Below, piece by piece: positions 14,784-22,716 of a DNA stretch of 26,687 nt. The notes beneath the pieces were generated by a model, which made no database searches, was not told the DNA's origin, and saw only the letters and a list, made by a program, of their open reading frames with translations. Location of the stretch: the NCBI GenBank assembly GCA_964459205.1, contig CAYWKJ010000017.1:1-26687 (forward strand). Direction: 5' to 3'. Position 1 is the first letter of the stretch. The number at the start of each line of letters is the position of its first letter. The position numbers and the translations under genes were made by a program. This DNA comes from JABJMC01 sp964459205. Lineage in GTDB: Bacteria > Patescibacteriota > Gracilibacteria > UBA1369 > UBA12473.

Positions 14784-16207
14784 TATTTAATGATATGAAG
14801 GGTTGAAAGGCCGTCGTCAAAGAGATTTATTCCGCTACTTACGCGGTAGCCCTCTTTGCTATTAGCTACTAAAACATGGTCGCTAAATCGGATAATTTCG
14901 TCAGGAATTTCTAGCCTAGCACTCTCATTATCTGATAACGTTTTTAAGGCTTGTTCTGTTTCGGTGCGATCAAATGACAGGAATAAAACATCCTCAAAAA
15001 CAAAGAAGTGCAAATAGTCGCTCAAATCTTCTAATTGAATAGTGGAATAAGCTAATCCTTCGTGGGATTTTTCTTTTACAGTGAGTTGAATTTGACTCAA
15101 GGTTTCAGCTTCTTTATCAACTTTTAGCAAACCGCGACTTAAGAATTTATCTTTTAAATCCTCTACGATTTGGCTAGTTTCTTCTGTTAATTGGATAGCT
15201 AATATCCAAGTGGATTTTTCTTCTTGTGGAGTAACAGCTAAGGCGTATTCGTTTTCAAATAATGGCGTAAGGGTTTCTGCTAAAACCATTTCTTCGCCAA
15301 AGTAGTATTCAAATTTGTCTTGTAAATTCAAAAGTGAAGCCTGGTCATTAGCCGCACTTAAGACTGTTTCTATTTGCTCAAAAGTAGTAGCTAAATTTTG
15401 GCCGCCCACATAGGTCGGAACAGATTCAGAGAAATAATTAATAAGCTCTCCCTGGTATTTTTCGTTGAGATGAAATAAGGCCTCACCATCAAGTAATGAT
15501 TTGTCCCCGACAGTGTAAGTTTGAACAACTGCACTATCCACTAAATAATCAATAGACACTCCCATAGCTGGGAACCAAGGAAAAGCATCAGAAAACAAAT
15601 CTAATTTAGTGGCCACGACAGGATAAATTTGTTTAAGTCTGGGGGCACCAAGAACATCCCACAAAGCACTTGGTTCTAGGTAAGCAAACACCAGCGGATG
15701 ATAAGGAAGATTCGGGCGCATTTTAATATAATTTTCATCTTTTTTTAGAGGCTCATAAACTCGAACTGTGCTTTCAGTTTGCCACTGATGATCCTCGTAA
15801 ACATAAGATGCTGATCCGTAATGCCCATCCTTGCTGGCAATCCAAGCTACACCGTCTGATTCTATTTCTTCCTCACTTAAAAAATCCTGCAAAGTAAGCC
15901 ACAATTCTAGATCCCCTTCTACAAAGGCAATGGTGGACCCACTTGGTAAATATTTGGCTAAAGTTGGGGCTCTCCAAACCTGAAAAGTAAGGGCAAATAA
16001 TCCTGCCCCAAACACTAGCAAGACAAGGGCGAGCAGACCGCCTCTGACCCATTTACTTTTAAGGATTGAAGTTTTTTTGGGTGGCGCCTTTTTAGTTTTA
16101 ACGGGTGATTTCTTTTTTGGGGCAGCTTTTTTAGTCGAAGCCTTTGTTGGGGCTTTCTTTTTTACAGGTTTAGCAGCCTTTTTTGGTGATTTTTTCTTAG
16201 TTGCCAT
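14783..16207 (-). CDS. Single-pass membrane protein with Lys-rich tail, DUF3352-like
   Basis: The protein has 474 residues. Residues 1 to about 52 are a Lys/Ala/Pro repeat tail resembling a histone H1 tail. One membrane helix (about 54-76) follows, then a large, probably extracytoplasmic domain of about 390 residues. The start of that domain (APTLAKYLPSGSTIAFVEGDLELW) and its layout resemble DUF3352 proteins, which have a short anchor followed by a 'LPxxT..ay.ev'-type repeat region. That assignment is tentative. It is translationally coupled to the downstream DUF4012 gene, so the two products probably act together at the cell surface. The start is the ATG at 16207. Upstream lies a 15-bp palindrome shared with the divergent hydrolase gene. 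Confidence 0.8.
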   Translation of the reverse strand: MATKKKSPKKAAKPVKKKAPTKASTKKAAPKKKSPVKTKKAPPKKTSILKSKWVRGGLLALVLLVFGAGLFALTFQVWRAPTLAKYLPSGSTIAFVEGDLELWLTLQDFLSEEEIESDGVAWIASKDGHYGSASYVYEDHQWQTESTVRVYEPLKKDENYIKMRPNLPYHPLVFAYLEPSALWDVLGAPRLKQIYPVVATKLDLFSDAFPWFPAMGVSIDYLVDSAVVQTYTVGDKSLLDGEALFHLNEKYQGELINYFSESVPTYVGGQNLATTFEQIETVLSAANDQASLLNLQDKFEYYFGEEMVLAETLTPLFENEYALAVTPQEEKSTWILAIQLTEETSQIVEDLKDKFLSRGLLKVDKEAETLSQIQLTVKEKSHEGLAYSTIQLEDLSDYLHFFVFEDVLFLSFDRTETEQALKTLSDNESARLEIPDEIIRFSDHVLVANSKEGYRVSSGINLFDDGLSTLHIIK

Positions 16208-16220
16208 AGTAAAAATAAAT

Positions 16221-16235
16221 GTACCAGATTGGTAC
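16221..16235. promoter_or_regulatory. Palindrome GTACCA-GAT-TGGTAC, operator candidate
   Basis: Perfect 6-bp arms flank a 3-bp centre (16221-16226 and 16230-16235). On the minus strand the same stretch also reads as CTGGTAC twice with an 11-bp period, one helical turn. It is 13 bp upstream of the minus-strand ATG at 16207, where a bound protein could block that gene, and 15 bp from the -35 of the divergent hydrolase gene. Confidence 0.45.
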
Positions 16236-16250
16236 CAGGAGGGAAAGGGG

Positions 16251-16278
16251 TTGACATTTTAGCTAAAATAGTTAGAAT
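16251..16278 (+). promoter_or_regulatory. Promoter of the alpha/beta hydrolase with palindromic spacer
   Basis: A perfect TTGACA (16251-16256) is followed after 16 bp by TAGAAT (16273-16278). The spacer carries a perfect 14-bp palindrome, ATTTTAGCTAAAAT (16256-16269), placed where a dimeric repressor would exclude RNA polymerase. The predicted leader to the ATG at 16303 is about 18 nt. Confidence 0.7.
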
Positions 16279-16302
16279 TCTGTCTTAAATTAAATTTTTA
16301 TT

Positions 16303-17445
16303 ATGGGAAAGGGACCTTTAGTGGCTAATGCCTGGGGCGGGAATATTGATCATGCAACTAATAGCCTCTGGGAGCCTGAAAACCGTGGACTGGTTACATC
16401 GAGAGGAGATATTTCTGTTGAACCAGTAGTTTCTGGTTTTCCCACTATGAGAATTGGTGCTAGCTCCTTACAATTGGATGATTGCCCTGACCATTTCCCC
16501 ACCGATATTAGATCTGCTTTACAGCACAGAGTGTCAAATCCAGCTGGAAGAGCAAATTTCCGAACAATGACCTTACCTGTCCCAGGGTTTGCTGGCTCTG
16601 GGCAGCTTATGGCTGGAGGAGATTTAGGAGGAATCATGCAAACTTCAGCAGTAAGGACCGGCCACTCTGAAAGTGGCATCCATACTATTGAGCACAGTGG
16701 GCGCTCCACTAGGAGTTACCACCGCAGTCCAGATAGTCTAGCAAAAGTCACTGGAATGGATCAGGTAAGAGATACGGACCGCAGCACTACGGCGGCTATT
16801 CACGCTGGAAGAATTCAACTAGCGGAAGGTGACCGCGTAATTACAGTTGGACACTCACTTGGTCAACCTAATGCCCTGGGCGCGGTAGAAGCTGTGCTAC
16901 GTAAGACGCCGGCCCAAATTCAGGCCATGGTTAATATGCACGGAGTAACTGAAGATCGCTGGAGACTGGCTAGAAGTGGCCGGTTTTTATCACAAGTGTG
17001 GAGGCATGCTCCAAAAGCAGTGTTACAAGCCTGGCTCATGAAAACAGGTGCTAATGATCTAATGAATGATCCCGATGCCTATGCCCAAGCTATGTTTGGG
17101 CTCAAACACGCTACCCCAGAGACAGAAGAACATCGCAGATATGCTGTTTTAGATTCACCACACGCTTTTTTGGATGCAACTTTTAAATGGAGAACTGATC
17201 ATTTGGCACGATTAGTTGATACATATGGTGATCGGATTAGAGGAGCGACTATTGTGACGGTTGTTGCCCCTGGTGACAATCTAATTCCGAACGCAATTAA
17301 GCGTCAAAGTAAGAGGTATAAAGATCTGGGATTTAAAGAGGAAATTCCGAAAGTCCCAACAGCTCATTCGATCCCTCGAAACATGACTCCCGCACAACAA
17401 CAGGCCTTTGCGCACGCTTTTGATCTGGCGTATAAATTCGATTAA
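16303..17445 (+). CDS. Alpha/beta hydrolase (lipase/esterase-like)
   Basis: The protein has 380 residues. The nucleophile elbow GHSLG, with Ser185, follows a strand (DRVITV) and is followed by a helix, as in alpha/beta hydrolases. A plausible Asp (D325 in VVAPGDNLIP) and His (H355 in TAHSIPRN) come at the right order and spacing to complete a triad. The first 90 or so residues are unassigned. There is no signal peptide or membrane helix, so a cytoplasmic location is likely. The substrate cannot be told. It is the first gene of a possible two-gene unit with alaS, 17 bp downstream, though alaS may have its own promoter. A perfect palindrome inside its promoter suggests repression. Confidence 0.8.
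   Translation: MGKGPLVANAWGGNIDHATNSLWEPENRGLVTSRGDISVEPVVSGFPTMRIGASSLQLDDCPDHFPTDIRSALQHRVSNPAGRANFRTMTLPVPGFAGSGQLMAGGDLGGIMQTSAVRTGHSESGIHTIEHSGRSTRSYHRSPDSLAKVTGMDQVRDTDRSTTAAIHAGRIQLAEGDRVITVGHSLGQPNALGAVEAVLRKTPAQIQAMVNMHGVTEDRWRLARSGRFLSQVWRHAPKAVLQAWLMKTGANDLMNDPDAYAQAMFGLKHATPETEEHRRYAVLDSPHAFLDATFKWRTDHLARLVDTYGDRIRGATIVTVVAPGDNLIPNAIKRQSKRYKDLGFKEEIPKVPTAHSIPRNMTPAQQQAFAHAFDLAYKFD
17408..17436 (+). promoter_or_regulatory. Possible promoter of alaS inside the hydrolase gene
   Basis: TTGCGC (17408-17413) and TATAAA (17431-17436) are 17 bp apart, giving a start near 17443 and a leader of about 20 nt to the ATG at 17463. A second TATAAA at 17449-17454 has no matching -35. The -35 is weak (3 of 6). 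Confidence 0.35.
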
Positions 17446-17462
17446 CGCTATAAATGGAGCGT

Positions 17463-19277
17463 ATGAATTCACGCACTCTTCGCAAACAATACATTGATTT
17501 CTTTGTTCAGAAACACGGTCACGCTGAGATTTCTGGGGCTTCTTTAATTCCAGAAAACGATCCGACTGTGCTTTTTACAACGGCTGGGATGCACCCGTTA
17601 GTGCCGTATTTAATGGGTGAATCACATCCGCAAGGCAAACGCTTAGTTGATGTTCAAAAATGTTTACGGACAGATGACATTGATGAGGTTGGCGATACTA
17701 CGCATCTTACTTTTTTTGAGATGCTGGGTAATTGGTCGCTTGGTGATTATTTTAAGGAAGAGGCAATCAAAATGAGTTATGAATTTTTGACTGAGGTGTT
17801 GGGGTTAGACCCTGATCGACTCAGTGTTTCTTGTTTTGAAGGAGATGATGACGCCCCAAAAGACGAAGAGGCTGCCAAAGCCTGGGAAGCTCTAGGATTT
17901 ACGCGTGATGGCGAGAAAAAAAGGATTTATTTCTTTGGAAAAAAGGAAAACTGGTGGGGGCCAGCTGGATTAACTGGACCGTGCGGCCCAGATACGGAAA
18001 TGTTCTATGAAATGGATCAACCTAAGTGCAGTGAGGGCTGTGATCCCTCCTGTGACTGCGGCAAGTTTGTAGAGATTTGGAATGATGTTTTTATGCAGTA
18101 CAACAAAACTGCAGAGGGGAAATTTGAGCCATTAGCTCAAAAAAATGTAGATACTGGGCTTGGATTAGACCGAGTAGCCGCGATTTTGCAAGGCGTGCCC
18201 ACGGTTTTTGAAACTGATTTATTTGTGCCTATACTTAATAAAATTAAGGAGCTAGCAAATGAGGAAGATGTAATTTCTCATCGAATTATTGCCGATCATT
18301 TGCGAGCGGCGGTCTTTATTTTGGCTGACCCACAAGCAGTGCGGCCTTCCAATACCGACCAAGGTTATGTTTTGCGCCGATTAATTCGTCGCGCAATTCG
18401 ACATGGCTTAAAATTAGGGATCGAAGAGGCCTTTTTGATTCAAATTGCCGAAGTGATTATTGAAAACCATAAAGATGCTTATCCAGAATTAGAAAGATCT
18501 CGCGATTTTATTCGTTCCGCTCTTTCCGAGGAAGAAACAAAGTTTTCTAAAACCCTTGGAAAAGGAGAAAAAGAGTTTGAAAAAATGATGCGACGACTTG
18601 AACAAGATGGATCTAAAACCGTCACCGGAGAAATGGCTTTTCGTCTTTATGATACTTATGGTTTCCCGCTCGAAATGACGCAAGAATTGGCTAAAGAGCA
18701 CGGGCTGGCCGTGGATTGTGATAACTACGAAGAATGCTTTAAAAAACACCAAGAAAAATCACGAGCTGGAGCAGCAGCTAAGTTTAGCGGCGGGCTGCAA
18801 GACGACCACGCTGAAACTGTTAAATTGCATACCGCGACTCATTTGTTACAGGCGGCTTTGCGTGAAGTTTTGGGAGATCATGTTTACCAAAAAGGCTCAA
18901 ACATCACCCACGAAAGGCTTCGTTTTGACTTTACTAATCCCGAGGGCATGACTCCGGAACAAAAAGAGGCTGTTACCGCGCGTGTTAACGAGATTATTGA
19001 GGCTGATTTACCAATTACTTTTCAAATGATGACCGTAGATGAGGCAAAAGAATCCAAGGCAATTGGAGTCTTTCCAGATCGCTATGATGAAAAAATTAAA
19101 GTCTATACTGTCGAAGGATTTTCCAAAGAAATTTGTGGTGGGCCGCATGCCGCCAGTACTGGAATGCTTGGCACTTTTAAGATTAAAAAAGAGCAATCCT
19201 CTGGAGCTGGGGTACGCCGAATTAAGGCTACGCTAAGTGGTGGGGAGGAGACGATCCAGTTCGCGGAAGAGGTCTAA
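17463..19277 (+). CDS. alaS: Alanine-tRNA ligase, short form without C-Ala domain
   Basis: The protein has 604 residues from the ATG at 17463, chosen to match the usual N-terminus; an ATG at 17454 adds three residues. AlaRS charges tRNA-Ala and its editing domain removes Ser and Gly. The catalytic core has LFTTAGM, QKCLRTDD, THLTFFEMLGNWSLGDYF and DTGLGLDRVAAILQG. The middle part has DHLRAAVFILADPQAVRPSN and GYVLRRLIRRAIRHG. The editing domain has HxxxH (H456, H460) and CGGPH (C558, H562), in which the usual Thr of CGGTH is Pro. A four-Cys insert (CSEGCDPSCDC) sits in the catalytic domain and may bind a metal. It ends after the SAD region, about 270 residues shorter than typical enzymes, so the C-Ala domain is absent. 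It overlaps the convergent gene by 45 bp. Confidence 0.96.
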   Translation: MNSRTLRKQYIDFFVQKHGHAEISGASLIPENDPTVLFTTAGMHPLVPYLMGESHPQGKRLVDVQKCLRTDDIDEVGDTTHLTFFEMLGNWSLGDYFKEEAIKMSYEFLTEVLGLDPDRLSVSCFEGDDDAPKDEEAAKAWEALGFTRDGEKKRIYFFGKKENWWGPAGLTGPCGPDTEMFYEMDQPKCSEGCDPSCDCGKFVEIWNDVFMQYNKTAEGKFEPLAQKNVDTGLGLDRVAAILQGVPTVFETDLFVPILNKIKELANEEDVISHRIIADHLRAAVFILADPQAVRPSNTDQGYVLRRLIRRAIRHGLKLGIEEAFLIQIAEVIIENHKDAYPELERSRDFIRSALSEEETKFSKTLGKGEKEFEKMMRRLEQDGSKTVTGEMAFRLYDTYGFPLEMTQELAKEHGLAVDCDNYEECFKKHQEKSRAGAAAKFSGGLQDDHAETVKLHTATHLLQAALREVLGDHVYQKGSNITHERLRFDFTNPEGMTPEQKEAVTARVNEIIEADLPITFQMMTVDEAKESKAIGVFPDRYDEKIKVYTVEGFSKEICGGPHAASTGMLGTFKIKKEQSSGAGVRRIKATLSGGEETIQFAEEV

Positions 19278-20073
19278 ACTGTCACCACAACTCATAACTA
19301 AATCAAATCTTTGGTTAAACCGTCTTATCTGAATTTGAAGTGTTTTGGAAAGCCCTTGAGTATCATCTCTATCAAGCTCAGCCATCCCGGCTAGTAGGAT
19401 ACTTTCGATAAAAGCCGTTTCATGTTGCACAACTCTTCGAATTGCCCCGATCTCGTTTAAAGAAACACCCTCCCTAACAAGGCGTTCTAATTCGCCCTTT
19501 CGTTGAGTCTTTAAAAGCACTGAATTATCAGCCGCTCTCCCTAGATCCTCTATGGAACAACTTTCAGTATCGATAACCCTTTGGAGATATTCATCCAGTA
19601 AAGCGGCGCTAATGTCTTCATCCTTAATCCCGGTCCATTCCGGAGGAGGCTGCCCCTCAAATCGTCCAAGAAAATGTATCCCTTTCAAAAATTCTTCGTC
19701 CATCGTGGGGTCTATTGGTAACCCGGCGCCACTTATTCCTAAAGCTTCATCTAGATTATCGTCTCTTTGATCGTGTAAAACACGCCTAATTTCATAAGGC
19801 TCTCCTGTTAAACACTGTAAGTCAAACTCTATTTCATAATATAATCGAGGGTCATTACCCGGGCTTTCAAATCTAAGTCTAGCAAAATAAGGCGGCCAAA
19901 CACCATATTCGTCTACCTCCAGATAATCTAATGATACATAAGCTTACATCGCCAAAATGGTAGGTAGCTGTATCGTATTGAGACAACCTATATTCCGGTG
20001 GAAGTATCTGCCTAATTAAATCTAACCTTTGTTCTCCAGGAGATCTGGGTAAACCGGGTGAATCGGGTGGCAT
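19233..20073 (-). pseudogene. Hypothetical protein gene interrupted by a +1 frameshift
   Basis: From the ATG at 20073 the frame reads 43 plausible codons (to YHFGDV) and then runs into an unlikely Cys/Trp-rich tail and a stop at 19879. In the neighbouring frame a good coding sequence runs without stop from 19943 to 19233 (AYVSLDYLEVDEYGVWPPYFARLRF onward). Dropping one A at 19944/19945 joins them into a protein of about 279 residues ending DRLLPTT. Read singly, only the last 156 residues have an ATG (19703). No family was recognised. The N-terminus is Pro-rich and the rest is acidic and helical with no membrane segment. It starts 36 bp after the miaB stop, and its end overlaps alaS. The change could be a true mutation, a recoding site or an assembly error. 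Confidence 0.7.
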
Positions 20074-20081
20074 GTTGTTTT

Positions 20082-20100
20082 ATTTAGGGTGCGCCTAAAT
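20082..20100. repeat. Small hairpin between miaB and the frameshifted gene
   Basis: ATTTAGG (20082-20088) and CCTAAAT (20094-20100) form a perfect 7-bp stem with a 5-nt loop in the 36-bp gap after the miaB stop. No U-tract follows on the minus strand, so it is not a convincing terminator. It may act in coupling or mRNA stability. Confidence 0.35.
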
Positions 20101-20109
20101 GCTACGCCT

Positions 20110-21567
20110 TTACTTTTTTTTGTCAATCAACTCCCCCTCCAAAAAGAAATTATCAGCTTTGATGATTTTCACATTAACTAATTGTCCTATTAAATCACGG
20201 CCGGAATTAAAGAATACTTCCTTGTAATGCGGAGTACGCCCGGAGTAACGCTTGTCCTTTTCCCCTTCAACAAGTACCTCAACTGTTTTGCCTACAAATC
20301 CTTCATGTTTTTGGCGAGAAATTGCGGTGAGAGTGTCATTTAACATGTGGAAACGTCGTGCTTTTTCACTTTTCGGCACATCATCTTCTAAGTGTTTTTC
20401 GGAATAAGTTCCCTTACGTGGTGAGTATTGGGCCATAAAAGCCATATCGCATTCCATTTCCTTCATAAGAGAGACTGAATCCATAAATTCTTCCTCGGTT
20501 TCCCCTGGAAAGCCAGCAATAATGTCTGTAGAAATGGCGCAACCTGGGATGTGTTTTTTGATAAGTTTAATCAGGTGCAAATAATGTTCGCGGGTATAGG
20601 TGCGGCGCATATCTTTTAAAACCTTATTATTGCCAGACTGCACTGGAAGATGAATCCAAGGCTGGAGAGTTTCCAGTTCGCTATGCAGCATTATAAGGTC
20701 TTCACAAAAATCTTGTGGATGGGGCGAGCTATAACGAAGCCTTTTTAAACCTTTTGACTTGAGTTTGTCGATTTCTTTAAGAAGGGTTACAAAAGGACGT
20801 TCAGCAGTTGCACTCTTTTTACTATTTTGGGATGAGGCCATCATATTTTCCCCCGCAAAAATTCCCTGATTAAAAACTACATTGGGGATTTCGCCGTCGA
20901 TTTTTACGTGACCACCAAGTTTGTCGGCCACGCTAATCCCATAAGAGTCGACTGTCTGTCCTAGCAGAGTAATTTCTAAGGCTCCTTCTTCGACAGCTCG
21001 CTCACATTCATCTAGAATTTCCTGCATAGGTCGACTAATTTCCCGCCCACGGGCAAAAGGCACAATGCAATAAGTACAAAACTTATCGCAGCCGGTTTGA
21101 ATCGGAACCCACACTTGTTCTTTGCCTTCTCGTTTAGGCGCAATTTCAAAATAACTTCCCAAATCTCCCTCATCTATTTTAGGTAATTCAAACTCTGGAC
21201 GAACATCCTGGATCATTTGCCCGAGTTTGGTCAAATCATCAATTTTAAAAGCTAAGTCGACCGGATCTTGACGTAATAATTTATCCTTTTTCTCTGAATT
21301 TAAAGTGCTGGATTTACGCACCATGCACCCGGTAATTCCTACTAATAAATTAGGCCGCTCATGCTTCATTCGAACTAATTTTCTCATCTGACCATACACC
21401 CTATTTTCGGCTTTTTGACGGATGGAACAGGTATTAAACAAAATAAAATCCGCTTTTTCCTCAGTTTTTGCTGCTGAAAAACCTAAACCCTCTAAAGCCG
21501 CCGAAAGCCGCTCGGTGTCGGATTCATTCATCTGGCAACCATAAGTGTTGATAAAATACGTGCTCAT
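20110..21567 (-). CDS. miaB: tRNA-2-methylthio-N6-dimethylallyladenosine synthase MiaB
   Basis: The protein has 485 residues. MiaB is a radical-SAM methylthiotransferase that modifies i6A37 of tRNAs reading codons that begin with U. The N-terminal domain carries the auxiliary cluster cysteines (C11 in NTYGCQMN, C47 in FNTCSIR, C81 in GITGCMV). The radical-SAM motif is C160, C164 and C167 in TGCDKFCTYCIVPFARGRE. LGQTVDSYG, SPHPQDF and STDIIAGFPGETEEEF follow, and a TRAM domain closes the protein (VLVEGEKDKRYSGRT onward). An insert of about 45 residues (about 211-258), Gly/Asn/Ser-rich, lies between SYG and the FVTLL segment and is not usual. Its ATG overlaps the stop of the LemA-like gene as ATGA, so translation is coupled. 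No miaA is nearby. Confidence 0.96.
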   Translation of the reverse strand: MSTYFINTYGCQMNESDTERLSAALEGLGFSAAKTEEKADFILFNTCSIRQKAENRVYGQMRKLVRMKHERPNLLVGITGCMVRKSSTLNSEKKDKLLRQDPVDLAFKIDDLTKLGQMIQDVRPEFELPKIDEGDLGSYFEIAPKREGKEQVWVPIQTGCDKFCTYCIVPFARGREISRPMQEILDECERAVEEGALEITLLGQTVDSYGISVADKLGGHVKIDGEIPNVVFNQGIFAGENMMASSQNSKKSATAERPFVTLLKEIDKLKSKGLKRLRYSSPHPQDFCEDLIMLHSELETLQPWIHLPVQSGNNKVLKDMRRTYTREHYLHLIKLIKKHIPGCAISTDIIAGFPGETEEEFMDSVSLMKEMECDMAFMAQYSPRKGTYSEKHLEDDVPKSEKARRFHMLNDTLTAISRQKHEGFVGKTVEVLVEGEKDKRYSGRTPHYKEVFFNSGRDLIGQLVNVKIIKADNFFLEGELIDKKK

Positions 21568-22076
21568 AATTTCTTTTCGAGAGCGGTCTTAAATATCATA
21601 TAAGGAAACTGCTCTAATTTGTCGGATATATATATTCTAAGATCTTGATAACGTTTTTGATGAGTTACAACGTTTTCGGCAATGCCCTGAATTTCCGTAC
21701 GCGCCTCAAGCCAGCCAATATCTCTTTGTAAAAGCTGGTTTTGCATTGTTTTTTCAAAAAATTTATCTAGCATTTCATTTAAAACTTTTTCCTGCTTAAA
21801 CCGCTCATCAAAACTCTTTGATTCACGAACAATAGCGCGTTGCGAAATAATTTCTGTAATGTGGGGATTAGGCTGCGTGACTGCGTTTTGATAACTCTCA
21901 ATCAGGTAAGGAATTGTATCCTGACGATGCGAAAGAACCTCCTTAAGCTCAGATTCTAGATGCAGTAATTCCTTAAACTGCCTTACCAAATTATGCCACA
22001 CCCAAGATGTTCCCAAGGCAAGAAGAACTATTGCTCCAGCTAAAATAATTAAGAGGTCAGTCATTAAGCCTACCAT
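21564..22076 (-). CDS. LemA-like single-pass membrane protein
   Basis: The protein has 170 residues, with a membrane helix at about 6-27 (LLIILAGAIVLLALGTSWVW), as usual for LemA. The body is helical and partly follows the family pattern: HNLVRQFKELLHLESELKEVLSHRQDTIPYLIESYQ resembles the LemA stretch ending LIPNLV. A C-terminal AENVVTHQKRYQDLRIYISDKLEQFPYMIF resembles the closing RxxYNxxVxxYNxxIxxFP part. It is shorter and more diverged than the protein at 1-486. ATG at 22076 or 22064. It lies 19 bp after the PH-domain membrane protein and overlaps miaB by 4 bp. In other bacteria LemA genes occur beside unrelated membrane proteins; here the link with PH-domain proteins is the notable context. 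Confidence 0.75.
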   Translation of the reverse strand: MVGLMTDLLIILAGAIVLLALGTSWVWHNLVRQFKELLHLESELKEVLSHRQDTIPYLIESYQNAVTQPNPHITEIISQRAIVRESKSFDERFKQEKVLNEMLDKFFEKTMQNQLLQRDIGWLEARTEIQGIAENVVTHQKRYQDLRIYISDKLEQFPYMIFKTALEKKL

Positions 22077-22095
22077 ATCTTAAATTGTAGAATTT

Positions 22096-22716
22096 TTAAA
22101 CGGTTTTTCCAATTGGAGCATGTGTGCCATGCTTTTGCATAAGCTTTTTCTTCAATTCATCACGAACATCCATAATCTTGCGGGCCATTTTATAAGGCTC
22201 TGGGACATCGTGAATAATAAAAACAATCTTATCAGCTGCAGTCTGGATTTGTAGTGACCCAAATCCAAACACATTACTTAAAACTCCTTTTGCAATATGC
22301 TTAACGTCCTGAATTTGCACCAACTCAGTTTCGGAAATAGATCGATGCATAAAAGTTACTTGATCAATGCTAATCACCCTTTCGTTAGTGATAATAATTA
22401 AATCTAACTCCTCTTCTAACCAACGGATGAAAGCAATTAAGGTTAGGATTTCGAGATAAACTAAAAACACCAAAGTCAAAATGCGATTAGTATTGGCACT
22501 AAAATCAAAACCAAATTGCAAATAAAAATACCCAATTAAAGGTACCAAAAAAGTGGCTGCTAAAAACAGAAATAATCTTAAATAAATTATCCAGTGCTTG
22601 CGCACTAGATATTGGATTACTTCGCCTTCTTTTTGCCCTGGAAAATTATTAGGTGGCATGCGTGTGTTGGTTTTCAGCGGTTGGCGTACTAAATCCCTTT
22701 TGGGTGCGCCTTTCAA
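22096..22716 (-). CDS. Bacterial PH-domain membrane protein (intact copy)
   Basis: The protein has 206 residues from the ATG at 22716, or 187 from the ATG at 22659. The shorter form would overlap the upstream gene by 11 bp rather than 68. It has two adjacent membrane helices (about 46-66 and 78-98 of the long form). A bPH_2 (DUF304/YdbT-type) domain follows, with DLIIITNERVISIDQ, ELVQIQDVKHIAKGVLSNVFGFGSLQIQTA and an end DVPEPYKMARKIM. The I(T)N.RV..., IQDV and FG(F)G..IQT patterns are typical. Such proteins are membrane-anchored with a cytoplasmic PH-like barrel; their ligands are unknown. It is a paralogue of the frameshifted upstream gene and part of the glycosyltransferase-to-miaB run. 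Confidence 0.85.
   Translation of the reverse strand: MKGAPKRDLVRQPLKTNTRMPPNNFPGQKEGEVIQYLVRKHWIIYLRLFLFLAATFLVPLIGYFYLQFGFDFSANTNRILTLVFLVYLEILTLIAFIRWLEEELDLIIITNERVISIDQVTFMHRSISETELVQIQDVKHIAKGVLSNVFGFGSLQIQTAADKIVFIIHDVPEPYKMARKIMDVRDELKKKLMQKHGTHAPIGKTV

Noticed and set aside
19879..20073. Separate 64-residue gene
   Set aside because: Its last 21 codons are Cys/Trp-rich junk, while the neighbouring frame continues sensibly, so it is the first part of a frameshifted gene.
20082..20112. Intrinsic terminator after miaB or on the plus strand
   Set aside because: On the minus strand no T-run follows the hairpin; on the plus strand the T-run is 12 nt away and belongs to the miaB Lys codons.
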